Positions 11,400 to 21,712 of a DNA stretch of 64,000 nucleotides are shown here, piece after piece. The notes below the pieces were generated by a model that saw only the letters and a list, made by a program, of their open reading frames with translations, was not told the origin of the DNA and ran no database searches. The stretch is from Dipteronia dyeriana. Its lineage: Eukaryota; Streptophyta; Magnoliopsida; Sapindales; Sapindaceae. The stretch lies in assembly GCA_032871835.1 (NCBI GenBank), contig CM065297.1, positions 15,838,098 through 15,902,097 on the forward strand. Direction: 5' to 3'. Within the stretch, counting starts at the first letter, position 1. Every line of letters begins with the position of its first letter. Both the position numbers and the translations under genes were made by a program.

Positions 11400-12121
11400 C
11401 ACCTCAAGAAGTTGAGGATATGAGACGTGTACCCTATGCATCAGCAGTAGGTAGTCTAATGTATGTTATGTTATGCACGAGACCGGACATCTGCTCTGTA
11501 ATACATCTGCTATATAGTAGGAGTAGTCAGTAGATACCAGTCTAACCCAGGATTGGATCATTGGGTTGCTGCCAAGACTATTCTCAAGTATCTTTAGAGA
11601 ACGAGAAATTATATGCTAGTGTATTTCGGACAGGATTTGATCCCGTTAGGATACACAGATTCTGATTTTTAATTAGACAAGGATTTTAGGAAATCCATGT
11701 CTGGATCAGTATTCACCCTGGGTTGTAGAGTCATTGTGTGGAGAAGTTTCAAGCAATCTTGCATTCCACCATGGAAGCCGAATATGAAGCCGCTTGTGAA
11801 GCTGCTAAAGATGTTGTTTGGCTCCGTAAGTTCTTGAGTGATCTGAAAGTTGTTGCAGATCTGGATAAGTCTATCATACTTTATTGTGAAGACAGTCGTG
11901 TTGTGGCTAATTCCAAAGAACCAAGAAGCCACAAAAGAGGGAAGCATATAGAGAGAAAGTATCATCTCATTAGAGAGATAGTGCAGAGAGGAGATGTGAT
12001 CGTCACCAAGATAGCCTCACAAGACAATCATGCTGATCCATTTATGAAGACCTTACTGGCTAAAGTGTTTTCGGGTCACCTAGATGGTCTAGGGTTACGA
12101 AACATGCCTCACATGCTTTAG
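11400..12121 (+). pseudogene. Copia-1 RNase H
   Basis: The segment begins with MRRVPYASAVGSLMY and LCTRPDIC, runs through several stops, and is open again from 11738 as STMEAEYEAACEAAKDVVWL, YCEDSRVVANSKEPRSHKRG and KHIERKYHLIREIVQRGDV. It ends with a TAG at 12119-12121. This is the standard copia RNase H layout, which degrades the RNA of the RNA-DNA hybrid. The first part (11290-11730) is frameshifted. Confidence 0.85.
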
Positions 12122-12122
12122 T

Positions 12123-12135
12123 GCAAGTGGGAGAT
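12123..12135 (+). promoter_or_regulatory. Copia-1 polypurine tract
   Basis: GCAAGTGGGAGAT directly precedes the TGTTG start of the 3' LTR. This is the usual plus-strand primer of plant copia elements. Confidence 0.85.
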
Positions 12136-13468
12136 TGTTGAGGTTTATACCCTAAAGATGTAATTTGTAAATCGTTATGAAATAAATAAAAAGAAAAGTT
12201 CAATTCATTCTTATTGTTTTGTTTATTTTATAGCTTGTGCATATATTTAACCTCTAAGATTACCGGATGTAATCTCAAACTGTGTATATGATTGCCATAT
12301 ACGGATAGATACAGTAAGAGACGTACAATCTAAAGAGTCCATAGATAGCAAATAAAGCTGGGTACTTTATTTACGGTTAATCTATAGTTGCGGTCCATTT
12401 TGTAATGTACAGTGATTCTATCCTGAATCATTCATATGAGATATGAGAATGGAGGCACCTTGTATGATGTGATTATATAGGACTGAGCCATGATCTGTAT
12501 GAATCTCTCACCAAGATCCGTTTATTAATGAGATTCATATATATCAACTAATGATGGCTATATATGGGTGATCTTAATTCTGAGTGTCTTGTCGACCCCT
12601 TCAAGTTAGATCGTGGTCTTTGATATACCATGGGTAAGGTCGGATGCAGTTCCCTATCAATATGCTCTGTATATTGGGATTATGGTTTGGCTTGTGGCTA
12701 GGAAGGTTTGTACACAATAGTGGAATCCACTCCTTCTTGTGAGAAGTAAATGGTAGTTCCCTTAAGGGTTGATTCGGGGCTTAGACAATATGAGCACTTT
12801 CTTAATTCCGTGAGGAAATATGATTATTGTCCATTAAAGAATCAACGGTAGTTAAAGGATATACGTAATTAGAGGGGTATAACGGATATTATGACTCATC
12901 TCTAATTATAAACTACTGTGGAGGATCACACCATATGTAATAGCTATATTTATGGACACCGAGTTGTATCGGTCTATGTAAAAGTGTCTACAGTTGAGAG
13001 AGTGCAGCTTCCGGTTTTTAGTGGAATAACACCAGAGTTAATAATCAATGAATATTAATTAAAGAGTTAAATTAATAATTTCGAGGATTATTGGAGCTCA
13101 AAATACTGTGGGTCCATTAGATCTCCTTGCTAGCCCGATCGATTTAGGTAACATAGCCCGATCGATTTAGGTAACAAGGGTCACGGTTAATAAATTACAT
13201 TGTCCAATTAATTGTGTTACGAAGTAACACGTATTTATTCGAGAATTAATTGAATAATGAGATTATTTAATTAATAGATAATGGTGATTATATAAATTAA
13301 ATAATTAGATTATTTAATTATATTATTAATCACTAAAATGGGGGGTGTATGTTGATATTTATTTTTGAATAAAATAAGATAATATGATTATTTTATTTTA
13401 TTAAATTAAATATTTGATTTTTGAATTCAAATAAAATCAAATGATATATATATATATATACATATATA
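12136..13468 (+). repeat. Copia-1 3' LTR, left part
   Basis: It starts TGTTGAGGTTTATACCC and matches the 5' LTR from about 13070 on. It contains a small tandem duplication around 13130-13175 (TAGCCCGATCGATTTAGGTA twice). Homology to the 5' LTR stops in an AT run at about 13445-13468, where a foreign segment begins. It resumes at 19540. Confidence 0.8.
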
Positions 13469-13661
13469 AAGTTGCAGAAAATGATCAAAAAGTTTATTGA
13501 TTTATTATTTTTAGCCAAGAATTTATTTTTGATTATAGTTAGCATCTTTAGCCTTGAAGTGACTAGTATGCCCTTACTTTTATCTTTTCTTCAACCAAAA
13601 TTTCCCCCCAAAAATTTTGAGCTCTTATTTTCTGAATCTTCCATTTTTTGTTTAAAATTAG

Positions 13662-13697
<36 letters not shown>

Positions 13698-14204
13698 ATG
13701 AAATTTCTGCTCCCGAAATTTTTGCTCACAATATTTCTGCTCGTTCACTTCATCCATTTTGTTCTAATCAGGTTCGTCCACTACCAGTGCAAACTTCTGC
13801 TTGTTTTTCATTCTTTGTGTGTGGGTCTCTCTCCCTCTCTCTCTCTCTCTCTCTTCGTTCAACGTAGAAAATCTGCGCCCATGAGAGATCAGCTATTCCA
13901 CTTCGTTCTGCTTGTTAAACTTTTCTGCTCTTGTAAATTGTTGGTCACCACTGCTAATTTCTGGTTGTTCAACAGATCTTTTTCATTCTTTGATCCAAAA
14001 CCCAGCAAAAAATGATCTCATAATACATCTCTCTTGTGAAGTAGATCCGGAGCCAAACAACGTTCTTCAAAGGGTGCAAATAGTAATGATGTTTTCATTC
14101 TTATATGTATGGGTGAAATACTATATTTTGTATTGTTGACTTTATTAAGTTAGATTCCATTATTTAATGAATTTATTTTGAAGACCAAATCCAGTATTGA
14201 ATGA
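13469..14204 (+). other. Left part of the 6 kb insertion, promoter or leader-like, CT-rich
   Basis: Contains two (CT)n runs at 13667-13695 and 13826-13854 between T-rich stretches, as in plant 5' leaders. The frames at 13472-13867 and 13912-14139 show no recognisable domain. No gene is called. Confidence 0.4.
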
Positions 14205-15596
14205 ATTTACATGTAGATCGATCAGTATTGTTACATGCTCGAAGTTACATGCCAATATAATTTGAAGTTACATGCTAGTTGAAAATAATGTTACATGCCA
14301 GTTGAACATGACTTACAGAGTTGATACTGAAGTTACATGCTACAAATTATATGCCTGTTGATATTGAAGTTACATGCTAGTTAATAATGAAGTTACATGT
14401 CAGTTAATTTAATCACCATATTCGGAAGAGTGTTTTCATACATAATTCCAGTAATGTTACATTTTAGAAGTTACATGCCAATTGATACTAAAGTTACATG
14501 TCAGTTAATTTAATCACCATATTCGGAAGAGTGTTTTCATACATAATTCCAGTAATGTTACATTTTAGAAGTTACATGCCAATTGATACTAAAGTTACAC
14601 GTTAGTTAAAAATGAAGTTACATGCCAGCATATTTAATCAACTCATTATGAAGAGTGTTTTCATACACAATTCTAGTAATGTTACATGCTAGAAGTTACA
14701 TGTCAGTGGATACTAATGTTACATGATAGTTAAAAATGAAGTTACATGCTAGCATATTTAATCAACTTATTATGAATAGTGTTTTCATACACAATTCCAG
14801 TAATGTTACATACTAGAAGTCATATGCTAGTTGATATTAAAGTTACATGATAGTTAAAAAAGAAGTTACATGCCAGCTCATTTAATCACCATAATTGGAA
14901 AACTGATTTCTTTCACTATTCCAGTAATGTTACATGCTAGAAGTTACATGCCAGTTGATACTGAAATTACATGGTAGTTAAAAATTAAGTTACATGCCAG
15001 CATATTTAATCAACTCATTATGAAGAGTGTTTTCATACACAATTCCAGTAATGTTACATGCTAGAAGTTACATGCTAGAAGTTACATGCTAGTTGATACT
15101 AATGTTACATGCTAGTTAAAAATGAAGTTACATGTCAGCTCAATTAATCATTATAATTGGAGGACTGATTTCGTTCACTATTCCAATAATGTTACATGCT
15201 AGTTGATACTGAAGTTACATGCTAGTTGATACTGAAGTTACATGCTAGATATTTAATCAATTTATTATGAATAGTGTTTTCATACACAATTCCAGTAATA
15301 TTACATGCCAGTTGATACTGAAGTTACATGATAGTTAAAAACAAAGTTACATGTCAGCTCATTTAATCACTATAATTGGAAAACTGATTTCATTCACTAT
15401 TCCAGTAATGTTACATGCTGGAAGTTACATACCAGTTGATACTGAAGTTATATGCTAGTTAAAAATAAAGTTACATGCCAACATATTTAATCAACTCAGT
15501 ATGAAGAGTGTTTTCATAGACAATTCCAGTAATGTTACATGCCAGCTGATACTGATGTTACATGCTAGTTAAAAATGAAGTTACATGCTAGCTCAT
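14205..15596 (+). repeat. Tandem array with GTTACATGC core, block 1
   Basis: Dozens of short units of the form AAGTTACATGC(T/C)AG, spaced 20-30 bases, are organised into higher-order units of about 100-135 bases. These contain TTTAATCA, GAAGAGTGTTTTCATACA and TTCCAGTAATGTTACATG. Two adjacent higher-order units at about 14401 and 14502 are nearly identical (period 101). No reading frame crosses the block. The units are diverged enough to exclude a simple assembly loop. Confidence 0.85.
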
Positions 15597-15599
15597 TTA

Positions 15600-16321
15600 G
15601 GGTTTGGTATTGCTTCCCCAGCTGCTTTTGGAGTCAAAAGTGATTCTGGGCCTCAGACAGGGTGTTTGGTAAAATCGTGAGGAAGTGCTTTTGGTCACTT
15701 TTAGCTTCTCCCAATTGAGTTTTTGAGAAGCTACAAATACATGCTTTTAGATTTTGGCTTCTGCTTTTCGAAAACATGCTACAGTGATATTAAATTAAAT
15801 TTTACTAACTTTCCAACTTTGTCCTTGCCTTTAACGAAATTTAACAAAAAAAAAATTGGGTTTATATTTTTGTACCAAAAAAAATGTTTCCATAATTAAT
15901 TCAATAAAGTAAAATAAAAATGAAATAAAAAATAAAGTAGAATAAAATAAAGAAATAAAGAAATAAAGAAATATGACTAATTAATTAAATAAAGTAGAAT
16001 AAAAAATAGGGCTAATTAATTCAATAAAATACCATAATTATATAACACTTAACACTAAATACAAATAAACAAGAAAAATATAAAGTATATCAAATTAGTA
16101 CCATTTAGATGTCTTTGTCCTTTTAGTAATTTTACACACTCACAACACTTTTTATATCAGTTTACCAAACACATTGAAATTGCTTTTAGTTCTCACAGCA
16201 TTTTTAAAAATCAGTTTACCAAACACTCAGCTGATTCTTCCCACAACAATTCCAAAAGCAATTTCCCCACAGTAATTTCAGAAGCACTTCTCCCCACAGC
16301 ACATCAATGCCAAACTGAGCC
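15600..16321. mobile_element. Tourist-like (PIF/Harbinger) MITE, 722 bp
   Basis: The element is flanked by TTA at 15597-15599 and 16322-16324. Removing it and one TTA restores the array text GCTCATTTAATCACCATAATTGG seen elsewhere in the block, which fixes the borders. The left end reads GGGTTTGGTATTGC. The right end, reversed, reads GGCTCAGTTTGGCATTG, so the left terminus seems to have lost a few bases. Inner inverted motifs around AAGTGCTTTTGG are also shared. It has no coding capacity. TTA/TAA duplication and a GTTTGG-type end are typical of Tourist MITEs. Confidence 0.8.
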
Positions 16322-16324
16322 TTA

Positions 16325-17025
16325 ATCACCATAATTGGAAGACTGATTTGATACACTTTAAAGAACAAGATTCGAGTATCGTTCATTTCATACACTTCAA
16401 AAACAACGATGATGCATTTTTTGGACTTGCTTTTGCTTTGAAACTTTATTGTTTAACAAGTGTAGCTTTTAGGTATGTTTTTGCCATAACAAGTTTTTTA
16501 TTAGTTGAAGATCATTGTAAATTTTTTATCAACTTGACTAACACTAATGACAAACCATGTTCATTCAATTATAACACACCCAACATTCATTCTAAGAGAA
16601 AGAAAAATAACAAATAGATAAATAGAGTTCTTGATTGATTTGGGATGCAATAACAAGTCAACTGTTACATTGTACTACATTATAGTTATCAATTTGTTGG
16701 CACACAATTTTAAAAGAAATATCAAGTTCCATATCTTTCCTAGAAAGGAGTATGATTCATTACCCCATCCCCAATTACAGTTTTCAAACAACGAACATGC
16801 CGTATGAAACATAACAACTTGCATTGTCTTTTTGAGGTGGACACTTTTTTTTCGGCCCCAATCGTGCCACATGAAACATCTTTTATGAGAGCCTGAGAGG
16901 TATTTGAAATATCCAGACTTATGCAATATGGTTGGAACGAATCAATGAAGTACACTGTAAGAAAACATTTAAAATCTGAAAATTGGAAACACTATATTTA
17001 GTATAGAAAGACATTGATTCCATAT
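16325..17025. other. Unique segment between array blocks
   Basis: The first 20 bases complete an array unit interrupted by the MITE; the rest is unique. On the minus strand at about 16,870-16,960 the peptide FVPTILHKSGYF resembles FIPVILQKSRYF encoded at about 17,940-18,010, so these may be two diverged relics of a gene family. Frames are short and the function is not recognised. Confidence 0.35.
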
Positions 17026-17029
17026 TAAA

Positions 17030-17650
17030 ATTCCAGTATTTTTACATGCCAGAAGTTACATGCAAGTATAATTTGAAGTTACATGCTAGTATAATTTGAA
17101 GTTACATGTCAATTGAATATGACTTTCACAGTTGAAAGACTCTGATTCCAAATTAAAATTCAAGTATGATCACATGCTAGAAGTTACATGCTAGTATAAT
17201 TTGAAGTTACATGCTAGTTGAATATACCTTTCACAGTTTAAAGACTCTGATTCCAAATTAAAATTTCAGTATTTTTACATGCTAGGAGTTACATGCCAGC
17301 ATAATTTGAAGTTACATGCCAGTGTAATTTGAAGTTACATGTCAGTTGAAAATGAAGTTACATGCCAATTGAACATGACTTTCACAGTTGAAAGACACAT
17401 ATTCAAAATTAAAATTCCAGTATGATCACATGCTAGTATAATTTGAAGTTACATCCTAGTTGAATAAGACTTTCACAGTTGAAAGACTCTGATTCCAAAT
17501 TAAAATTCCAGTATTATTACATGCTAGAAGTTACATGCCAGTATAATTTGAAGTTACATGCCCGTTGAACGTAACTTTCACGGTTGAAAGACACTAATTT
17601 CAAATTAAAATTTCAATATTATTACATGCCAGAAGTTACATGTTAGTTTA
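17030..17650 (+). repeat. Tandem array with GTTACATGC core, block 2
   Basis: It shares the core of block 1 but uses another higher-order unit of about 115 bases containing ACTTTCACAGTTGAAAGAC, TCCAAATTAAAATT, and the pair AGAAGTTACATGC and GTATAATTTGAAGTTACATG. About five units are visible. Confidence 0.8.
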
Positions 17651-19138
17651 AACATGACAAAGTAAAAAACTTCACAACTAAGGCACCAACTTAAACAACT
17701 TCATATATTTCAAAAAATTTAAATACAACGATGATGTACCAATAAAGTTATCAATCTGATGATACACTATTTGCAAATATTTCTAGTGTCATTTTCTCCA
17801 TGAATTTGGGCACATTTTTAGTTCCTCATCCTAAAAAACGTTTATGATGCAACAACATATCTATCGACATATGAAAACACCACAAGTATCATTGTCTAGT
17901 TGTATCGTTGAACACCAAACATCGTCCCATTGGGTGGCATACCTTTCCAGTGAAAATATCTGGACTTCTGTAAAATGACTGGAATGAAACGTAAAATTGC
18001 TTCTGACATTTGGAAAACAACTCCAAGTATTTTCAAAGTCACTGTACAATTGAGGACCTAAAAATGTAACAACCAAAATTAGAATTTGATAAATAACAAA
18101 AAGGATCAGGAGATAGATTTAGACATTAAGGGCAATTCAACTCCACAAAAAAAAGAAACAAATTTGGAGAGCAACAAAGCAACAGAGAATAGGAGAAGCA
18201 ACAGAGTAACACAAAGAGAAAGGTATGTGCTTTCTTTTTGTTTTTTTGTTTTACTTAAAAACAAAATGAGTCATGGAAATGACACTAATTTAAGTAGCCA
18301 TAAGTCATTTAAGATAGTTATTCAGATTACCTACAGAGGAGAATACATACTTAATAATCAACAACTTGAAACAATATGAAGTTGGATACCCTAACTTAAA
18401 TCCTGATTAACTCACTTCTAAATCTTCATTCTTTTTTATGTAGCAACTCATGCAATCAGCTAGATATGGAAAAATATGAGGTTATGGGGATAAAAGTTTA
18501 AATGATCCACGCAAAGACTTGATCAAGCCACTTGGACTTCCAGCTAGATTACTTCCAATATAACATCATAACCCAGATCAGGTAGGAGATCTAGTTTAAA
18601 GATCACATAAAAAATATCTAAACCACACATCCACCACCCCATGGAAAGATTGATTATCACTATTGAATAAAACTTCCAATGTCTTAAAGCTATTCAAAAA
18701 GCCACATAAGGAAGACCCTTATCAGTACACAACACTATTTAATGTTAAAAATTCCATTATATCATTGCTCATTGAATAATAAATTTTCATCCAGTTCCAA
18801 AAATTTCAACCCCAAACTATATAGACAATTCTCCATCGGAACAAATTTACAACTTCAAATCAATATAGTGTACAAGATTAAGACAATTCTGGACAACAAC
18901 CAATGAAACTGGTATGAGATTTGTTCCTAAAAAAGTTTTCTCAACAGCAAAACAAACCATGAAAGAAAATTCACTCCATAATCTACTTTAATTAGTAACT
19001 ATCAATTGTAACAACATATTTAGAGAAAGATAATGTAATCAAGAATCTATTTGGTTTACGAGAAAATTGATTCTTGGAAACTAAACAATAGCGAGGAACA
19101 TGAGAAATTTACCTGCGTCTCCGGTGGCTTCGACAAAG
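17651..19138. other. AT-rich unique part of the 6 kb insertion
   Basis: Contains the second minus-strand relic (about 17,861-18,076). On the plus strand, a lysine/glutamate-rich frame from 18086 ends in RRSNRVTQRERY before an apparent intron-like break. No family was recognised. Confidence 0.3.
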
Positions 19139-19285
19139 AGAGAGGTGCGAGGCGACAACGAGAGGCTACGACGACGAGAGAGGTGCGATACGACAGCTAC
19201 CAGCAGAGATGTAAGGCAACGACAAGAGAGGTGTGAGGTGATGACGAGTGGCAGCGACAATGAGAGGTGCGAGGCGACGACGAAC
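19139..19285. repeat. GA/CG-rich imperfect tandem repeat
   Basis: The motif GAGAGGTGCGAGGCGAC recurs four times in diverged form (about 19140, 19173, 19227, 19262), giving arginine-rich frames in several phases. These frames are by-products of the repeat. Confidence 0.6.
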
Positions 19286-19536
19286 TCTTCTCCTCCTTTC
19301 TCTCTCTTTCTTGTTTTTTACTTGATGTAATTGTAACCCTAACAAAACCGTTAGTTTCAACTTTCAACCATAACAAAACAAAATCTTGTTTTTACTGCTC
19401 ACTTAATTTTTTTATTCTAATTTCAAATCTAGGGTTTTTTGTCCAAAAATGGTTAAAATTGATGAAAACAATAAAAACTATATTAATGACTAAAAGCAAT
19501 AAACAGATAAATTTTGTGGTTACTTATGAATTCACC

Positions 19537-19539
<3 letters not shown>

Positions 19540-19590
<51 letters not shown>

Positions 19591-20235
19591 CAACACTGAT
19601 GCACCATTTTTTTATCTCAATTGAAAAGTGTGCTTGAGAGAATATAAGTTGTTCACAAAAGACAAAAAGATTTTGTTTTTTGTTTCGTATGTTTGCGTGA
19701 GGTTAAAAAGAAAAAAAAAGGTCAAAAGAGTTTTAGCTTGTTTTCTTGGTATTGTGTGCAGGTGAATATGTTCAACACACAAAAGATAAAAGCATTTTAA
19801 TGTATGTGTATAACACTTTTCAAAATATACATCAGAGTTTGCATGAGATGTAAACATTGCAAGTGTTGCATAGTGAAAATAAAGAAAGAGTTTTTTACTT
19901 TTCCTTCATCCTCCATTCTAATATCCTGAGCCCGTGACGCGTCCACACGCAGTTACTAGTTCTGGGATATAACGAGAAAGATCAGTGGTACAGACCAGGA
20001 GCATATCGAAAAGTGAAGGAGCCTCCAAACGTTGGTATGATTATATTTTATTCTTATTTACATTGATTTCAATTTTCCTATATATACATATTTTTTATTA
20101 CTGTAATAATTTTATTTATGTATTAGTTCCGAAAGTAATTACGATCCTAAATTCACTGGTTCCAGATCAATTATGATCTGTATAAAAAAATTAAAACTGA
20201 TTTCCGCTGCGTTACCTGTGAACAGGGTTCCAACA
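19540..20235 (+). repeat. Copia-1 3' LTR, right part
   Basis: A (TA)n run (19540-19587) is followed by GAACAACACTGATGCACC, matching 5' LTR 6041-6690 closely to its end. It terminates GGTTCCAACA. About 130 bases of the 5' LTR (5880-6008) have no counterpart on either side of the 6 kb insertion. Confidence 0.85.
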
Positions 20236-21055
20236 CCACATACTCCTCAAACTTCAATGTCGAAGCCGCACTCATATCAACGATACGTTTACTTTTTTCA
20301 TTTCCTACACGATCTTTTGAGGCCTTTCTTCCCATTGGTTTTTTCTAAGCCAACAAAAGTATCACCTACTTCATCATCACCTAAATTGATTGAATCTTAA
20401 GTTGAAGGAGAAGAAGTTGATGAACTAACATTTTTGAAGCTTTAGTTTTTTTGTGAGAGTTGTAGATAAGCCACTTTGGTGCGAACCTCAATTCATTCCA
20501 ACAATGTATAAATTGAAATGATGAACCTTTGATACTCTTATATAGTTCCATTGCATTACAAATCTAGTTAAAAAAACATTATAACAATTTAAACGATTTA
20601 CTATAATTGAAATAAAACAAATCAACATTTACTATAATTTAAATGAGATTACCTTATCTTGGTCATGGAAACCAATTTGCGACCTTGCTTCAATTTGAGC
20701 ATAATTACCACAAAATTTATTTACCGCAATTTGAATTATTGACCAACGTTTCATTAAAAAAGTAGAATTACATGTCGATTCAAATTTCTTGTGCTCATGG
20801 AAGTATAGGTGCACTCTATCCCAATATGTGACACTTTTTTGCTTGTATTGTATCAATGCTAATGTTGTGATATGCGGATATAAGTAAGATATCTTCTTCG
20901 GTCATAAAATTTTTGGTGCATCTTCTTTGGTTGGATCCCTTTTCAATATTTTGAATGGCTTCAGATTGATTGAAATATTCATTCGGCAAGCCATAAGTCG
21001 AATCTTCGTTCAAAAGATTAACGAAATACGAATCACCTTGAGAATCTATGTACAC
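20236..21055 (-). pseudogene. PIF/Harbinger ORF1-type Myb-like protein with NAM-associated C-terminal domain, truncated
   Basis: The minus-strand frame starts near 21055 with GDSYFVNLLNEDSTYGLP, then KNFMTEEDILLISAYHNISI. After a frameshift near 20840 it continues as YWDRVHLYFHEHKKFE, LMKRWSIIQIAVNKFCGNYA and QIEARSQ. A GT-AG intron of 89 bp lies at 20564-20652. Exon 2 continues with FQFIHCWNELRFAPKWL and PMGRKASKD. This is the plant trihelix/Myb family often annotated as glutathione S-transferase T3-like, which includes the DNA-binding ORF1 of Harbinger elements. The 3' part is cut off by the end of the Copia-1 LTR at 20235. No DDE transposase is present here. Confidence 0.75.
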
Positions 21056-21712
21056 ATAAAAAACAATTCAAATAAGTTCTCACAAAATTATTATTTCAAG
21101 TAAATGTAAACTAAAACAATACATGAATAAAATTACAATGGTATAAAATAATTAATAATTTACCAAAAATATTTATTATAAGTACACAATTAAACTAACA
21201 TAAAAAGAAAATAGGCTACAAAACATAATAATACCTTGATAAATTGGCAAAGAAGAATTGGATTGATGAAAAATTCATAGCTGAAAGTTTAATTAAAACT
21301 AACATTGTTCAATAGTATTTATAGACAAAAAATAATAATGAAATTGGGTTAAAAAAAAAGATAGCCGTTGGTGTTACAACAAGGCTGTCACACTTGAGTT
21401 GAACTGTACAACAAGAGACGTTGGTGATGTATAGAGGAGACGTTGGAGGTTTAAAATAGAAATAATTGTTGGTGCAAAAAAAAAAGAGTTGAACTGTGTT
21501 GACAATTAAATAAATATAAATAGTTGACAAGTGGAATAATATAGGGAGTGAAAAAAATACACGGAGTGAGATAGGGAGCCTTAGATTTATGGAGCCTTTG
21601 GTTAGAAAAATATTTAGGGAGCATGTTGGAGCACTTTCCGATCGAGACTCCCTAAATATAGTCAAAGACATCCTCTTTTTCGGTCTATTGGAGATGCTCT
21701 TAGTACTTACTC
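21056..21712 (-). mobile_element. Harbinger-type upstream region and probable terminus
   Basis: Upstream of ORF1 (minus strand) lies an apparent 5' intron/leader, a TATAAATACT motif near 21310-21320, and at about 21,690-21,712 the end-like sequence AAGAGCATCTCCAATAGACC. GAGCATCTCCAA-type ends are common for plant cut-and-paste transposons. The opposite terminus is missing, so the element boundary is inferred. Confidence 0.45.

Larger units (their letters stand above)
13469..19540. mobile_element. 6 kb insertion in the Copia-1 LTR, unclassified, with tandem array
   Basis: The LTR text on each side (to 13468, and from 19540) fits together against the 5' LTR apart from about 130 missing bases. 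Both edges are (TA)n runs. The two ends resemble each other in inverted orientation: about 13482-13534 against the complement of 19470-19523, roughly 70 percent by eye. This suggests a degenerate terminal inverted repeat of a DNA transposon that landed in a TA microsatellite. Inside are CT microsatellites, two array blocks, a MITE and short frames with no recognised transposase. Class is uncertain. Confidence 0.5.
5395..20235 (+). mobile_element. Copia-1: decayed Ty1/copia LTR retrotransposon
   Basis: Direct LTR copies, a tRNA-iMet type primer site directly after the 5' LTR, gag, then protease, integrase, RT and RNase H in that order, and a polypurine tract before the 3' LTR define a Ty1/copia element. 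The 5' LTR lacks its first roughly 850 bases. The 3' LTR starts with TGTTG at 12136, ends with CAACA at 20235, and is split by an unrelated 6 kb insertion. The coding part is riddled with stops and frameshifts and has lost its zinc knuckle and RT active site, so it is non-autonomous. The right end falls inside a Harbinger ORF1; the left neighbour is mitochondrial-type DNA, so the original flanks no longer match. Confidence 0.85.

Noticed and set aside
13472..14015. Overlapping frames of 131 and 105 codons
   Set aside because: They run through CT microsatellites in two phases; serine/leucine repeats reflect the simple sequence.
14205..17650. CRISPR-like repeat array
   Set aside because: Spacers are themselves repeated, the core is too short and variable, and the host is a plant.
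19051..19360. Arginine-rich frames on both strands
   Set aside because: Produced by the GA/CG-rich tandem repeat in several phases.
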